A DNA stretch of 9,217 nucleotides from Gemmatimonadota bacterium. Its GTDB lineage: Bacteria; Gemmatimonadota; Gemmatimonadetes; Longimicrobiales; RSA9. The notes beneath the pieces were generated by a model. That model worked only from the letters and a program-made list of their open reading frames with translations, searched no databases and was not told the origin of the DNA. Where the stretch lies: contig JADGGV010000118.1 in the NCBI GenBank assembly GCA_019689775.1, positions 1 to 9,217 on the forward strand, read 5' to 3'. The position numbers were made by a program, and so were the translations under genes. Positions 1-6,877 of the stretch are shown here, piece by piece (positions within the stretch are counted from its first letter, which is position 1; each line of letters opens with the position of its first letter).

Positions 1-192
1 GCGGGGCCCGTGGCGTCGGCGGGCGCCGCGGCGGCCGGCGGCGCGGACGCCTCGGGCGCGGCCCACCCGTCCGGCGCCGTGGCCCCGGTCGACGGCGTGC
101 CGGCGCACGGCGGCGCGGAGCCGGCGGACGCCGCGGTGCTCGGCGCGCTCGCGGCCGCGATCCGGCGCCGGCTCGTGGAGGCGCACGCGTGA
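1..192 (+). CDS. 3' end of a gene directly upstream of fhcA, probably formyltransferase/hydrolase subunit B (partial)
   Basis: The reading frame is open from base 1 and stops at the TGA at 190-192, so only the last 63 residues are visible. About 45 residues are a low-complexity Ala/Gly/Pro stretch without recognisable fold. They are followed by a short amphipathic end, VLGALAAAIRRRLVEAHA, which looks like a C-terminal helix. The next gene starts inside this one's stop codon (GTGA at 189-192), so the two are translationally coupled. In bacterial fhc operons the gene before fhcA is usually fhcB, the molybdopterin-dehydrogenase-like subunit that in bacteria has lost its metal centre. The identity therefore rests on position, not on a motif. 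The Ala/Gly-rich tail is unusual and could be a lineage-specific linker or extension. Confidence 0.5.
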   Translation, partial: AGPVASAGAAAAGGADASGAAHPSGAVAPVDGVPAHGGAEPADAAVLGALAAAIRRRLVEAHA

Positions 193-1853
193 GCGGCGCG
201 TTCCGGCTCGTGGGCGGGCGGGTCTACGACCCGGCGAACGGCGTCGACGGCGAGGTGCGGGACGTGTGCGTGGACGGCGGCCGCATCGTCGCATCGGTGC
301 CGGACGGCGCGCCGGTCGTGGCCGTGCGCGGGATGGTCGTCATGCCGGGCGGTGTGGACATCCACTGCCATATCGCGGGCCCGAAGGTGGGGCTGGCGCG
401 GCGGCTCGAGCCGGAGCGCCGGCGGCGGGACGTCGAGCGGCGCCGCGTGATCCCGGGCGCGGACGGGCCGAGCGTGCTCCGCTCCGGCACGGGCGGGACC
501 GTGCCGTCGACGTTCACGACCGGGCGGCGCTACGCCGGGCTGGGCTACACGACGGCGTTCGAGGCGGCGGTGCCGGCGATGGGCGCGCGCCAGGCGCATC
601 AGGAGCTGAACGACACGCCGGTCATCGACAAGGGCTTCTACCTGCTCCTGGGGAACGACGACTTCCTGCTGCGCCTGCTGGGCGCGGGCGAGGCGGGGGC
701 GGTGCCGGACTACGTCGCGCGGATGCTGTCGGCGGCGCGGGCGTACGCGGTGAAGGTCGTGAACCCGGGAGGGGTCGCGGCGTGGAAGCGCGGGCGCACG
801 GTCGCGGGGCTGGACGAGCCGGTCGCGGCCGGGGGGGTCACGCCGCGGCGCATCGTGGAGGCGATCGCCGGCGCGGTCGATGCGCTCGGGCTGCCGCACC
901 CGATGCACATCCACTGTAACAACCTGGGCGTGCCGGGGAACGTGGCGACGACGCTGGCGACGATGCGCGCGCTGGAGGGGCGGCGCGGGCACTTCACCCA
1001 CATCCAGTTCCACAGCTACGGGCGCACGGCGGACGAGCGGCCGACGTCGGCGGCGCGGCGGATCATCGAGTACGTGAACGCGCACCCGGAGCTGAGCCTC
1101 GACGTCGGCCAGGTCATGTTCGGCGCGGCGACGGCGATGACAGCGGACGCTGGCGTCGCCCAGCGGCTGCACGAGCTGACGGGGCACCGCTGGGTCGACG
1201 TCGACGTGGAGCTGGAGAGCGGGTGCGGGATCGTGCCGTTCGAGTACCGCGAGCGGAACTACGTGCACGCGCTCCAGTGGGCGATCGGCCTCGAGCTGTT
1301 CCTGCTCGCGGCGGACCCGTGGCGCGTGGTGCTGTCGACGGACCACCCGAACGGCGGCTCGTTCCTGTCGTACCCGCGGCTGATCCGGCTGCTGATGGAC
1401 CGTGCGTTCCGGGACGAGCAGCTCCGGCGCGTGAACCCGGCGGCGATTGCGGGGACGGCGCTCGCGGACGGGCTCGCGCGGGAGTACACGCTCTCCGAGA
1501 TCGCGATCGTGACGCGCGCGGCGCCGGCACGGCTGCTCGGGCTGGAGCGGAAGGGGCACCTCGGGCCGGGCGCGGACGCGGACATCGCGGTGTACCGGCC
1601 GGACGCGGACATCGAGGCGATGTTCGCGGCGCCGCGCTACGTGTTCAAGGAGGGCATGCCGGTCGTGGAGGACGGCGAGCCGCGGGCGGAGCCGTGGGGG
1701 CGCACGCTGCACGTCGCGCTGGCGCACGACGGCGCGATCGAGGCGCGGCTCGCCCGGTTCCGGGCCGAGCGCGGCACGCTCGCCCCGGACGACTACCGGA
1801 TCGACGCGGACGAGCTGCGGCGAGGCGAGGGCGTGGCCGCGCGGAGCACGTGA
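189..1853 (+). CDS. fhcA: Formyltransferase/hydrolase complex subunit A (FwdA/FmdA-type amidohydrolase)
   Basis: Zinc amidohydrolase subunit of the bacterial Fhc complex; it hydrolyses formyl-methylofuran to formate and is homologous to FwdA/FmdA of archaeal formylmethanofuran dehydrogenase. The 554 residues match the family length. Visible features are VDIHCHIAGPK with H59 and H61 as metal ligands, the VKVVNPGG segment whose K189 is the expected carboxylated lysine bridging two zinc ions, MHIHCNNLG at 239-247, FTHIQFHSYG at 269-278, and STDHPNGG with catalytic D385. All expected metal-site residues are present, so the enzyme should be active. The GTG start overlaps the previous stop by 4 nt and has a GGAGG at 177-181, 7 nt upstream. 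Six bases separate its stop from ftr. Ligand roles are inferred from archaeal FwdA. Confidence 0.96.
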   Translation: MSGAFRLVGGRVYDPANGVDGEVRDVCVDGGRIVASVPDGAPVVAVRGMVVMPGGVDIHCHIAGPKVGLARRLEPERRRRDVERRRVIPGADGPSVLRSGTGGTVPSTFTTGRRYAGLGYTTAFEAAVPAMGARQAHQELNDTPVIDKGFYLLLGNDDFLLRLLGAGEAGAVPDYVARMLSAARAYAVKVVNPGGVAAWKRGRTVAGLDEPVAAGGVTPRRIVEAIAGAVDALGLPHPMHIHCNNLGVPGNVATTLATMRALEGRRGHFTHIQFHSYGRTADERPTSAARRIIEYVNAHPELSLDVGQVMFGAATAMTADAGVAQRLHELTGHRWVDVDVELESGCGIVPFEYRERNYVHALQWAIGLELFLLAADPWRVVLSTDHPNGGSFLSYPRLIRLLMDRAFRDEQLRRVNPAAIAGTALADGLAREYTLSEIAIVTRAAPARLLGLERKGHLGPGADADIAVYRPDADIEAMFAAPRYVFKEGMPVVEDGEPRAEPWGRTLHVALAHDGAIEARLARFRAERGTLAPDDYRIDADELRRGEGVAARST

Positions 1854-1859
1854 GGGCGC

Positions 1860-2768
1860 ATGGAGATCGAGGGCGTGCGGATCCGCGACACGTTCGCCGA
1901 GGCGTTCGACGTGTGGGCGGCGCGGGCGGTCATCACCGCGCGCACGCCGGCGTGGGCGCTGGAGGCGGCGCGCGCGATGACCGGGTTCGCGACATCGCTC
2001 ATCGGCTGCAAGGTCGAGGCGGGGATCGAGGCGGCGCTCGAGCCGGAGGCGACGCCGGACGGGCGGCCCGGCGTGGCCGTGCTGTTGTTCGCGTTCGACC
2101 GGGACGGCGTCGCGAAGCGGCTGGTCGAGCGCGTCGGCCAGGCGGTGCTGACCTGCCCGACGAGCGCCTGCTTCGACGGGCTGCCGGACGCGGCGGAGCG
2201 GGTGCCCGTCGGCGCGCGGCTGCGCTACTTCGGCGACGGCTTCCAGGCGAGCAAGCGCCTGGGCCCGCGGCGCTTCTGGCGCGTGCCGGTGATGGAGGGG
2301 GAGTTCCTGGTCGAGGACAGCTTCGGCGCGCAACCCGGTGTGGGCGGCGGCAACCTGATCCTCCTCGCCCGGGATGCGGACGCCGCGCTGGAAGCCGCCG
2401 AGGCCGCGGCGGCCGCGATGCGCCGGGTCCCGGGCGTCGTGCTCCCCTTCCCTGGCGGCGTCGCGCGGAGCGGGAGCAAGGTCGGCTCGCGGCGCTACAA
2501 GGCGCTGGCGGCGTCGACGAACGAGGCGTACTGCCCGACGCTGCGCGGCCGGCTGGGCGTGGCGACGGAGCTGCCGGAGGACGTGAACGCCGTGCTCGAG
2601 CTGGTGCTCGACGGGCTCGACGCCGCCGCGGTGGCGGCGGCGCTCGCGGCGGGGATCCGCGCGGCGTGCCGGCCGGGCGTGGTCGAGATCTCGGCCGGCA
2701 ACTACGGCGGCAAGCTCGGGCGGCACCACTTCCGCCTGCACGAGCTGCTCGCCGCCGTGGAGGCGTGA
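1860..2768 (+). CDS. fhcD: Formylmethanofuran--H4MPT formyltransferase (Fhc subunit D)
   Basis: Transfers the formyl group between N5-formyl-H4MPT and methylofuran; in bacteria it is the D subunit of the Fhc complex. The 302 residues match the usual Ftr length. Family blocks are seen in order: an N-terminal EIEGVRIRDTFAEAF, then TGFATSLIGCKVEAGIE, RRFWRVPVMEGEFLVED followed by a Gly-rich GVGGGNLILLA, GSKVGSRRYKALAASTNEAY near residues 205-224, and the C-terminal SAGNYGGKLGRHHFRLHEL. The ATG at 1860 follows the fhcA stop by 6 nt. The stop and a GAGGG (1852-1856) are fused, which leaves only 3 nt between the SD-like run and the start. The order fhcA-fhcD-fhcC matches known bacterial fhc operons. 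No damage or missing block is visible. Confidence 0.96.
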   Translation: MEIEGVRIRDTFAEAFDVWAARAVITARTPAWALEAARAMTGFATSLIGCKVEAGIEAALEPEATPDGRPGVAVLLFAFDRDGVAKRLVERVGQAVLTCPTSACFDGLPDAAERVPVGARLRYFGDGFQASKRLGPRRFWRVPVMEGEFLVEDSFGAQPGVGGGNLILLARDADAALEAAEAAAAAMRRVPGVVLPFPGGVARSGSKVGSRRYKALAASTNEAYCPTLRGRLGVATELPEDVNAVLELVLDGLDAAAVAAALAAGIRAACRPGVVEISAGNYGGKLGRHHFRLHELLAAVEA

Positions 2769-2769
2769 C

Positions 2770-3582
2770 GTGGGCGCCGTCGTGCTCCGGCTGCGCGCGG
2801 CGCCCGCCGTACCGCTCGAGGCGCCGTGCATCCGACCTGACCACTTCGCGGCGCTGTCGGAGGCGGAGATCGCGCGGCTTCCGGTCTGGCACGGCAGCGA
2901 GGCGCGCGCGCTCGGGGATTTCTTCGACGTGCGCGGCGGCCACGCCGACGACGTGCGCGTCAAGGGCGAGCTGTCGCGCGTGAAGCACCTGGGCGCGGAG
3001 ATGGCCGGCGGCCGGCTCGTCATCGAGGGCGACGCGGGGCCGCACGCCGGCGCGGGGATGGCCGGCGGCACGCTGCGGATCGAGGGCGATGCCGCCGCGT
3101 GGGCAGGCGCGGAAATGCGCGGCGGCGTGCTCGAGGTGCGCGGCCGCGTCCGCGCTTACGCGGGCGGCGCGTACGCCGGGAGCCGGTGGGGGATGGCCGG
3201 CGGGCTGCTCCTGGTGCACGGCGATGCCGGCGACTTCCTCGGCGTGCGCATGCGCCGCGGCACGATCGCGGTCGCGGGGTGCGCGGGCGAGTGCGCGGGC
3301 GCGGAGATGATCGCCGGCTCGATCCTCGTGTTCGGCGACGTCGGCCGGCGGCCGGGCTTCGGGCTCAAGCGCGGGAGCATCGTCGTGCACGGCGCGGTCG
3401 AGCCGCCGCCGACGTACCGCTACGCCTGCACGTACCGCCCGCCGCACCTCGCGCTGTACCTGCGCGAGCTGGCGAGGCGCGGCCTGCCGATCGAGGAGCG
3501 GTTCCTGGGCGGCGCGTACCGGCGCTACAACGGCGACTTCGCGGAGCTACCGCGGGGGGAGATCCTGGCATGGACGACGTGA
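2770..3582 (+). CDS. fhcC: Formyltransferase/hydrolase complex subunit C (FwdC-type beta-helix)
   Basis: Structural subunit C of the Fhc complex, homologous to FwdC/FmdC and to the C-terminal beta-helix domain of glutamate synthase. Residues from about 73 to 208 carry about seven tandem units of the G-x-x-M-x-x-G-x-[LI]-x-[VI]-x-G-x-x type (for example LGAEMAGGRLVIEGDAG, then AGAGMAGGTLRIEGDA), each a turn of a right-handed helix. The C-terminal part YRYACTYRPPHLALYLRELARRGLPI and FLGGAYRRYNGDFAELPRGEIL is typical of the family. The GTG start lies 1 nt after the ftr stop, with GGAGG at 2759-2763, 6 nt upstream. The 3' end overlaps mch by 13 nt. The 270 residues are a normal length. It is expected to act in the cytoplasm with FhcA, B and D. 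Confidence 0.94.
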   Translation: MGAVVLRLRAAPAVPLEAPCIRPDHFAALSEAEIARLPVWHGSEARALGDFFDVRGGHADDVRVKGELSRVKHLGAEMAGGRLVIEGDAGPHAGAGMAGGTLRIEGDAAAWAGAEMRGGVLEVRGRVRAYAGGAYAGSRWGMAGGLLLVHGDAGDFLGVRMRRGTIAVAGCAGECAGAEMIAGSILVFGDVGRRPGFGLKRGSIVVHGAVEPPPTYRYACTYRPPHLALYLRELARRGLPIEERFLGGAYRRYNGDFAELPRGEILAWTT

Positions 3583-4571
3583 CCGGCGTGATCGTCGACG
3601 CGGCGGCGGCGAGCGCGTCGCTGGGCGTCAACGAGCGGGCGGCGCGGCTCGCGGACGGCATGGCCGCGGATGCGGCCGCGCTCGCGATCGCCGTCTCGAC
3701 GCTGCCGTCCGGCGCGCGGCTGCTCGATTGCGGCATCGCGGCGCGGGGCGGGCTGGAGGCGGGACGGCGGATGGCCGAGGCGTGCATGGGCGGGCTCGGC
3801 CGCGTCGACATCGTGCCGTGGGAGGCCGACGGGCTGCGCCTCCCGGGCGTGCACGTGCGCACCGACCACGCGGCGGTGAGCTGCCTGGCGTCGCAGTACG
3901 CGGGGTGGGCGATCCGCTCCGAGGGCTACTTCGCCATGGGCTCCGGGCCGCTGCGCGCGATCGCGCGGGTCGAGGCGGAGCTGTACGCGACGCTCGGCTA
4001 CGGCGAGCCGCCGGAGGGGCGCGGCGTGCTCGCGCTGGAGACGCGCACGCCGCCGAACGACGCCGTCGCCGCGTGGGTCGCGGCGAAGGCGGGCATGCGG
4101 GCCGCGGCGCTGACGTTCCTGGCCGCGCCGACGGCGTCGGTCGCGGGGAGCGTGCAGATCTCGGCGCGCGTCGTCGAGACGGCGCTGCACAAGCTGCTGC
4201 ACCTGGGCTTCGACGTGCGGCGGATCGCGAGCGCGTCGGGGTGGGCGCCGATCGCGCCGGTCGCGAAGAACGACGTGCGCGCGATCGGCCGCACGAACGA
4301 CTGCGTGCTGTACGGCGGCGTCGTGCACCTCACGGTGCGCGCGGAGGACGACGAGCTGCGCGAGCTGGCGCCGCGGCTGCCGTCGTCGGCGTCGCCGGAC
4401 CACGGCGCGCCGTTCCACGAGCTGTTCGAGCGCTACGGCGGCGACTTCTACCAGGTCGACCCGGGGCTGTTCAGCCCGGCGGAGGTCCACCTGACGAACG
4501 CGGCGAGCGGCCGGACGTTCTCGGCGGGGCGGCGGGAGGTGGACGTGCTGCGGCGCTCGCTGCTGGCCTGA
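3570..4571 (+). CDS. mch: Methenyl-H4MPT cyclohydrolase
   Basis: Reversible hydrolysis of N5,N10-methenyl-H4MPT to N5-formyl-H4MPT, the step that feeds Fhc during formaldehyde oxidation. The reading frame is open far upstream. The ATG at 3570 is chosen because it has a strong GGGGGGAG at 3554-3561, 8 nt before it, and gives 333 residues, close to the family norm. Family blocks are VNERAARLADGM near the N-terminus, LLDCGIAARGGLEAGRRMAEACMGGL (C72-M-G-G), VHVRTDHAAVSCLASQYAGW, MGSGPLRAIAR around 123-133, ARVVETALHKLLHLGFDVRRI, and a C-terminal PFHELFERYGGDFYQVDPGLFSPAEVHLTN. It overlaps fhcC by 13 nt, so translation is probably coupled. Placing mch directly behind fhcC links two consecutive steps in one transcript. 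Confidence 0.97.
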   Translation: MDDVTGVIVDAAAASASLGVNERAARLADGMAADAAALAIAVSTLPSGARLLDCGIAARGGLEAGRRMAEACMGGLGRVDIVPWEADGLRLPGVHVRTDHAAVSCLASQYAGWAIRSEGYFAMGSGPLRAIARVEAELYATLGYGEPPEGRGVLALETRTPPNDAVAAWVAAKAGMRAAALTFLAAPTASVAGSVQISARVVETALHKLLHLGFDVRRIASASGWAPIAPVAKNDVRAIGRTNDCVLYGGVVHLTVRAEDDELRELAPRLPSSASPDHGAPFHELFERYGGDFYQVDPGLFSPAEVHLTNAASGRTFSAGRREVDVLRRSLLA

Positions 4572-4577
4572 GGGCTC

Positions 4578-5453
4578 ATGGACGTCGCGATCCTGAGCGC
4601 GGGGCACGGCTGGCACGTCCGGGCGCTGTCGCGGGCGCTCGAGCGGCGGGGCCACTGCGCCGTCGTGCTGCCGATCGACGGGCTGGTCGGGATCGTCGGC
4701 GCGCGGCCGCGCCTCGCCGCGGCGGGGCACGCGATTGAGGTGTGCGATGCCGCGCTGGTGCGCACGATCCCGCGCGGCTCGCTCGAGCAGATCGTCTTCC
4801 GCCTCGACGCGCTGCACCGGCTGGAGCGGCTCGGGCGGCGCGTGCTGAACCCGCCGGCGGCGATCGAGCGGACGGTCGACAAGTTCTACACGTCGTGCCT
4901 TCTGGAGGAGGCGGGGATCCCGACGCCGCGGACCGTCGTCGCCGAGCGGATGGCCGATGCGCTGGCCGCGTTCCGCGAGTTGGGAGACGTCATCGTGAAA
5001 CCGCTCTTCGGCTCGAACGGCCGGGGGATGGTGCGGGTGAGCGACGAGGAGATCGCGTTTCGCGTGTTCCGCGCGCTCGAGCTGGAGCGGGCGGTCTACT
5101 ACGTGCAGGAGGCGATCCCGCACGAGGGGCGGGACGTGCGCGCGTTCGTGGTCGGCGGCCGCGTCGTCGCCTCGATGTGGCGCCGCGCGGACGGCTGGCG
5201 GACGAACCTGGCGCGGGGCGCGCGCGCCGAGGCGACGACACTCCCGCCGGAGTGGGCGGCGCTGAGCCTGCGCGCGGCGCGCGCCGTGGGCGCGGAGTAC
5301 GCCGGCGTCGACCTGCTCCCCGGCGCCGACGGGCGCGTGTGGGTGCTCGAGGTGAACGGCATCCCGGGGTGGCGTGGGCTGAGCGAGGCGACGGGCGTCG
5401 ACGTCGCCGGCGCGATCGTCGAGCACCTCGAGCGGCGCGTGGCGGGCGGATGA
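4578..5453 (+). CDS. RimK-like ATP-grasp ligase, H4MPT/methylofuran-associated (MptN-like)
   Basis: ATP-grasp amino-acid ligase of the RimK/MptN type; such enzymes join a glutamate or similar carboxylate to an amine or carboxylate acceptor. Of the 291 residues, the first 100 form the N-terminal domain starting MDVAILSAGHGWHVRAL. Then come TVDKFYTSCLLEEAGIPTPRT, the nucleotide-binding VIVKPLFGSNGRGM with K141, YYVQEAIPHEGRDVRAFVVGG, and the metal-binding EVNGIPGW with E258 and N260. The order mch followed by an ATP-grasp gene and a CitG-like gene recalls the mch-orf5-orf7 arrangement described in Methylorubrum extorquens. Start: ATG 6 nt after the mch stop, with GAGGG at 4570-4574 fused to that stop. 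The substrate is not known. Since bacterial dephospho-H4MPT lacks the archaeal hydroxyglutarate tail while methylofuran carries polyglutamate, tail building on methylofuran is a reasonable inference. Confidence 0.85.
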   Translation: MDVAILSAGHGWHVRALSRALERRGHCAVVLPIDGLVGIVGARPRLAAAGHAIEVCDAALVRTIPRGSLEQIVFRLDALHRLERLGRRVLNPPAAIERTVDKFYTSCLLEEAGIPTPRTVVAERMADALAAFRELGDVIVKPLFGSNGRGMVRVSDEEIAFRVFRALELERAVYYVQEAIPHEGRDVRAFVVGGRVVASMWRRADGWRTNLARGARAEATTLPPEWAALSLRAARAVGAEYAGVDLLPGADGRVWVLEVNGIPGWRGLSEATGVDVAGAIVEHLERRVAGG

Positions 5454-6313
5454 GCGCGCGGCTGGACCCGCGGGAGATCGCGCTGCGCGCGCAGATGGCG
5501 GCGCTGCTGGAGGCGAGCGCGCCGAAGCCGGGGAACGTCAGCCGCTACCACGACTTCGGCGACACGCGCTTCGAGGACTTCCTGCTCAGCGCGGCCGCGA
5601 TCGGCCCCGCGATGGGCGACGTCGGCGCGCTAGGCGTCGGGGCGGCCGTCGAGCGCGCCGTCGCCGATACGCGCCGCTGGGTGCGCTCGAACACGAACCT
5701 CGGGATCGTGCTGCTGTTCGCGCCGCTGGCGCGCGCGGCGGCGCTGGACGGCGGGCCGCTGCGGCGCCGGCTCGCGGGCGTGCTCGCGGAGTTGGGCGTG
5801 GCGGACGCGGCGGCGGCGTACGCGGCGATCCGCGCGGCGCGCCCGGGCGGGCTGGGCACGGCGCCGGAGCAGGACGTGCGCACGATGCCGACGGTCTCGC
5901 TCCTCGAGGCGATGCGGCTGGCGGCGGACCGTGACTCGATCGCGCGCGAGTACGCGACGGACTTCGCGCTCATCTTCGAGACGGGGCTGCCGACGCTGCG
6001 CCGGGCGCGCGCGGCGGGCGCGCCGTGGCCGGCCGCGGTGCTGGAGACGTTCCTCGTGCTGCTGGCGGCGGCGCCGGACTCGCTGATCGCGCGGAAGCGG
6101 GGCCGGGCCGCGGCCGCCGAGGTGAGCCGCGAGGCGGCGCGCGTGCTCGCGGCCGGCGCGCCGGGGAGCGCGGCGCGGGACGCGGCCGTCGCCCGGCTCG
6201 ACCGCGCGCTGCGCGCCGAGGGCAACGCGCTCAACCCGGGCGCCACGGCGGACCTCGTCGCCGCGGCGATCTTCGCGCTGCTCCTCGAGGACGGCCCGAG
6301 CGAGCCGGAATAG
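5450..6313 (+). CDS. CitG/MdcB-like (triphosphoribosyl-dephospho-CoA synthase family) protein of the H4MPT cluster
   Basis: 287-residue, mostly helical protein of the CitG family, whose named members attach a triphosphoribosyl unit from ATP to dephospho-CoA with loss of adenine. Family signatures are EASAPKPGNVSRYHDFGDT (residues 21-39, K26-P-G-N) followed by FEDFLLSA, NTNLGIVLLFAPLA from residue 81, and AEGNALNPGATADLVAA from residue 256. There is no citrate or malonate lyase or decarboxylase gene nearby, so classical prosthetic-group synthesis is unlikely. This is the orf7-type gene repeatedly found in bacterial H4MPT clusters, with no assigned reaction that I know of. ATG overlaps the preceding stop as ATGA (5450-5453). 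No strong SD is seen, so translational coupling is likely. It is the last gene of the compact run; 75 nt follow before the next start. Confidence 0.86.
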   Translation: MSARLDPREIALRAQMAALLEASAPKPGNVSRYHDFGDTRFEDFLLSAAAIGPAMGDVGALGVGAAVERAVADTRRWVRSNTNLGIVLLFAPLARAAALDGGPLRRRLAGVLAELGVADAAAAYAAIRAARPGGLGTAPEQDVRTMPTVSLLEAMRLAADRDSIAREYATDFALIFETGLPTLRRARAAGAPWPAAVLETFLVLLAAAPDSLIARKRGRAAAAEVSREAARVLAAGAPGSAARDAAVARLDRALRAEGNALNPGATADLVAAAIFALLLEDGPSEPE

Positions 6314-6377
6314 CCCGTGGGAGATCGAGGTCGGGCCGCGATCCACGCCAGCGATCCCGAGGACGACCCGAGCGGCC

Positions 6378-6382
6378 AGGAG
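6378..6382 (+). promoter_or_regulatory. Ribosome binding site that fixes the PTPS-like start
   Basis: AGGAG lies 6 nt before the ATG at 6389. The reading frame can be extended to a GTG at 6317, but the added 24 residues are unrelated to the family and that GTG has no SD. The 75 nt between 6313 and 6389 show no clear promoter or hairpin. Confidence 0.75.
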
Positions 6383-6388
6383 CGACCC

Positions 6389-6877
6389 ATGCCCGAGTAC
6401 ACGGTGACGGTGGAGAAGGACTACCTCGTCTTCGCGGCGGGGCACTTCATCACGTACGGCGGGCGGTGCGAGTCGCTGCACGGCCACAACTACCGCGCCC
6501 GCGTCGAGCTGACGGGCGAGCTGGACGAGAACCACTACGTCTTCGACTTCGGCGCGCTGAAGAAGATCATGCGGCGGCTGGTCGACGAGCTGGACCACCG
6601 CATGCTCCTGCCGCTGGAGAACCCGAAGATCGTGCTCGAGGACGTGGACGGCGGGATCCGCGTGACCCACGGCGGCCGGGTCTACGTCTTCCCGCGCGAC
6701 GACGTGGTGCTGCTGCCGGTGCCGAACACGACCGCGGAGATGCTCGCGCGCCACCTGGCGCTGCGGCTGAAGGACGAGCTGGCGCGAGCGGGCGCGAGGA
6801 ACCTGAGCGCGCTCACGGTCGAGGTGGAGGAGAACTTCGGCCAGGCGGCGCACTACCGCGAGGCGCTGCGGCCATAG
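6389..6877 (+). CDS. 6-pyruvoyltetrahydropterin synthase / QueD-family protein
   Basis: T-fold pterin enzyme of 162 residues. Zinc ligands H19, H31 and H33 are visible in AGHFITYGGRCESLHGHNY, with C27 in the catalytic-cysteine position. Further family blocks are FDFGALKKIMRRLVDELDHRML (catalytic D69-H70), PNTTAEMLARHL, and the pterin-anchoring Glu in LTVEVEENFGQAA near 145-148. Residues 76-110 are an insertion (GGIRVTHGGRVYVFPRDDVVLLP) also seen in longer family members. In this context a role in pterin supply for H4MPT is likely, for example processing dihydroneopterin triphosphate or acting in place of an aldolase, but QueD activity (queuosine synthesis) cannot be excluded. Its 3' end overlaps the convergent gene by 65 nt. 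No terminator is visible at its end. Confidence 0.88.
   Translation: MPEYTVTVEKDYLVFAAGHFITYGGRCESLHGHNYRARVELTGELDENHYVFDFGALKKIMRRLVDELDHRMLLPLENPKIVLEDVDGGIRVTHGGRVYVFPRDDVVLLPVPNTTAEMLARHLALRLKDELARAGARNLSALTVEVEENFGQAAHYREALRP

Noticed and set aside
3099..3569. N-terminal extension of mch within fhcC
   Set aside because: The frame is open only because of base composition. The extension is Arg-rich and lies over the conserved beta-helix repeats of fhcC.
3525..5426. 633-residue minus-strand ORF, with similar long ORFs at 1223-2983 (+), 1999-3447 (-) and 5630-7402 (-)
   Set aside because: They are Arg/Ala/Pro-rich frames opposite or out of phase with clearly conserved genes, as expected at this G+C content.
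5450..6313. Genuine citrate or malonate lyase/decarboxylase accessory gene (citG/mdcB)
   Set aside because: No lyase, decarboxylase or CitX-like gene is nearby; the neighbours are all C1-cofactor genes.
6317..6388. Upstream GTG start for the PTPS-like gene
   Set aside because: The 24 extra residues lack family similarity and have no SD; AGGAG and ATG at 6389 fit better.
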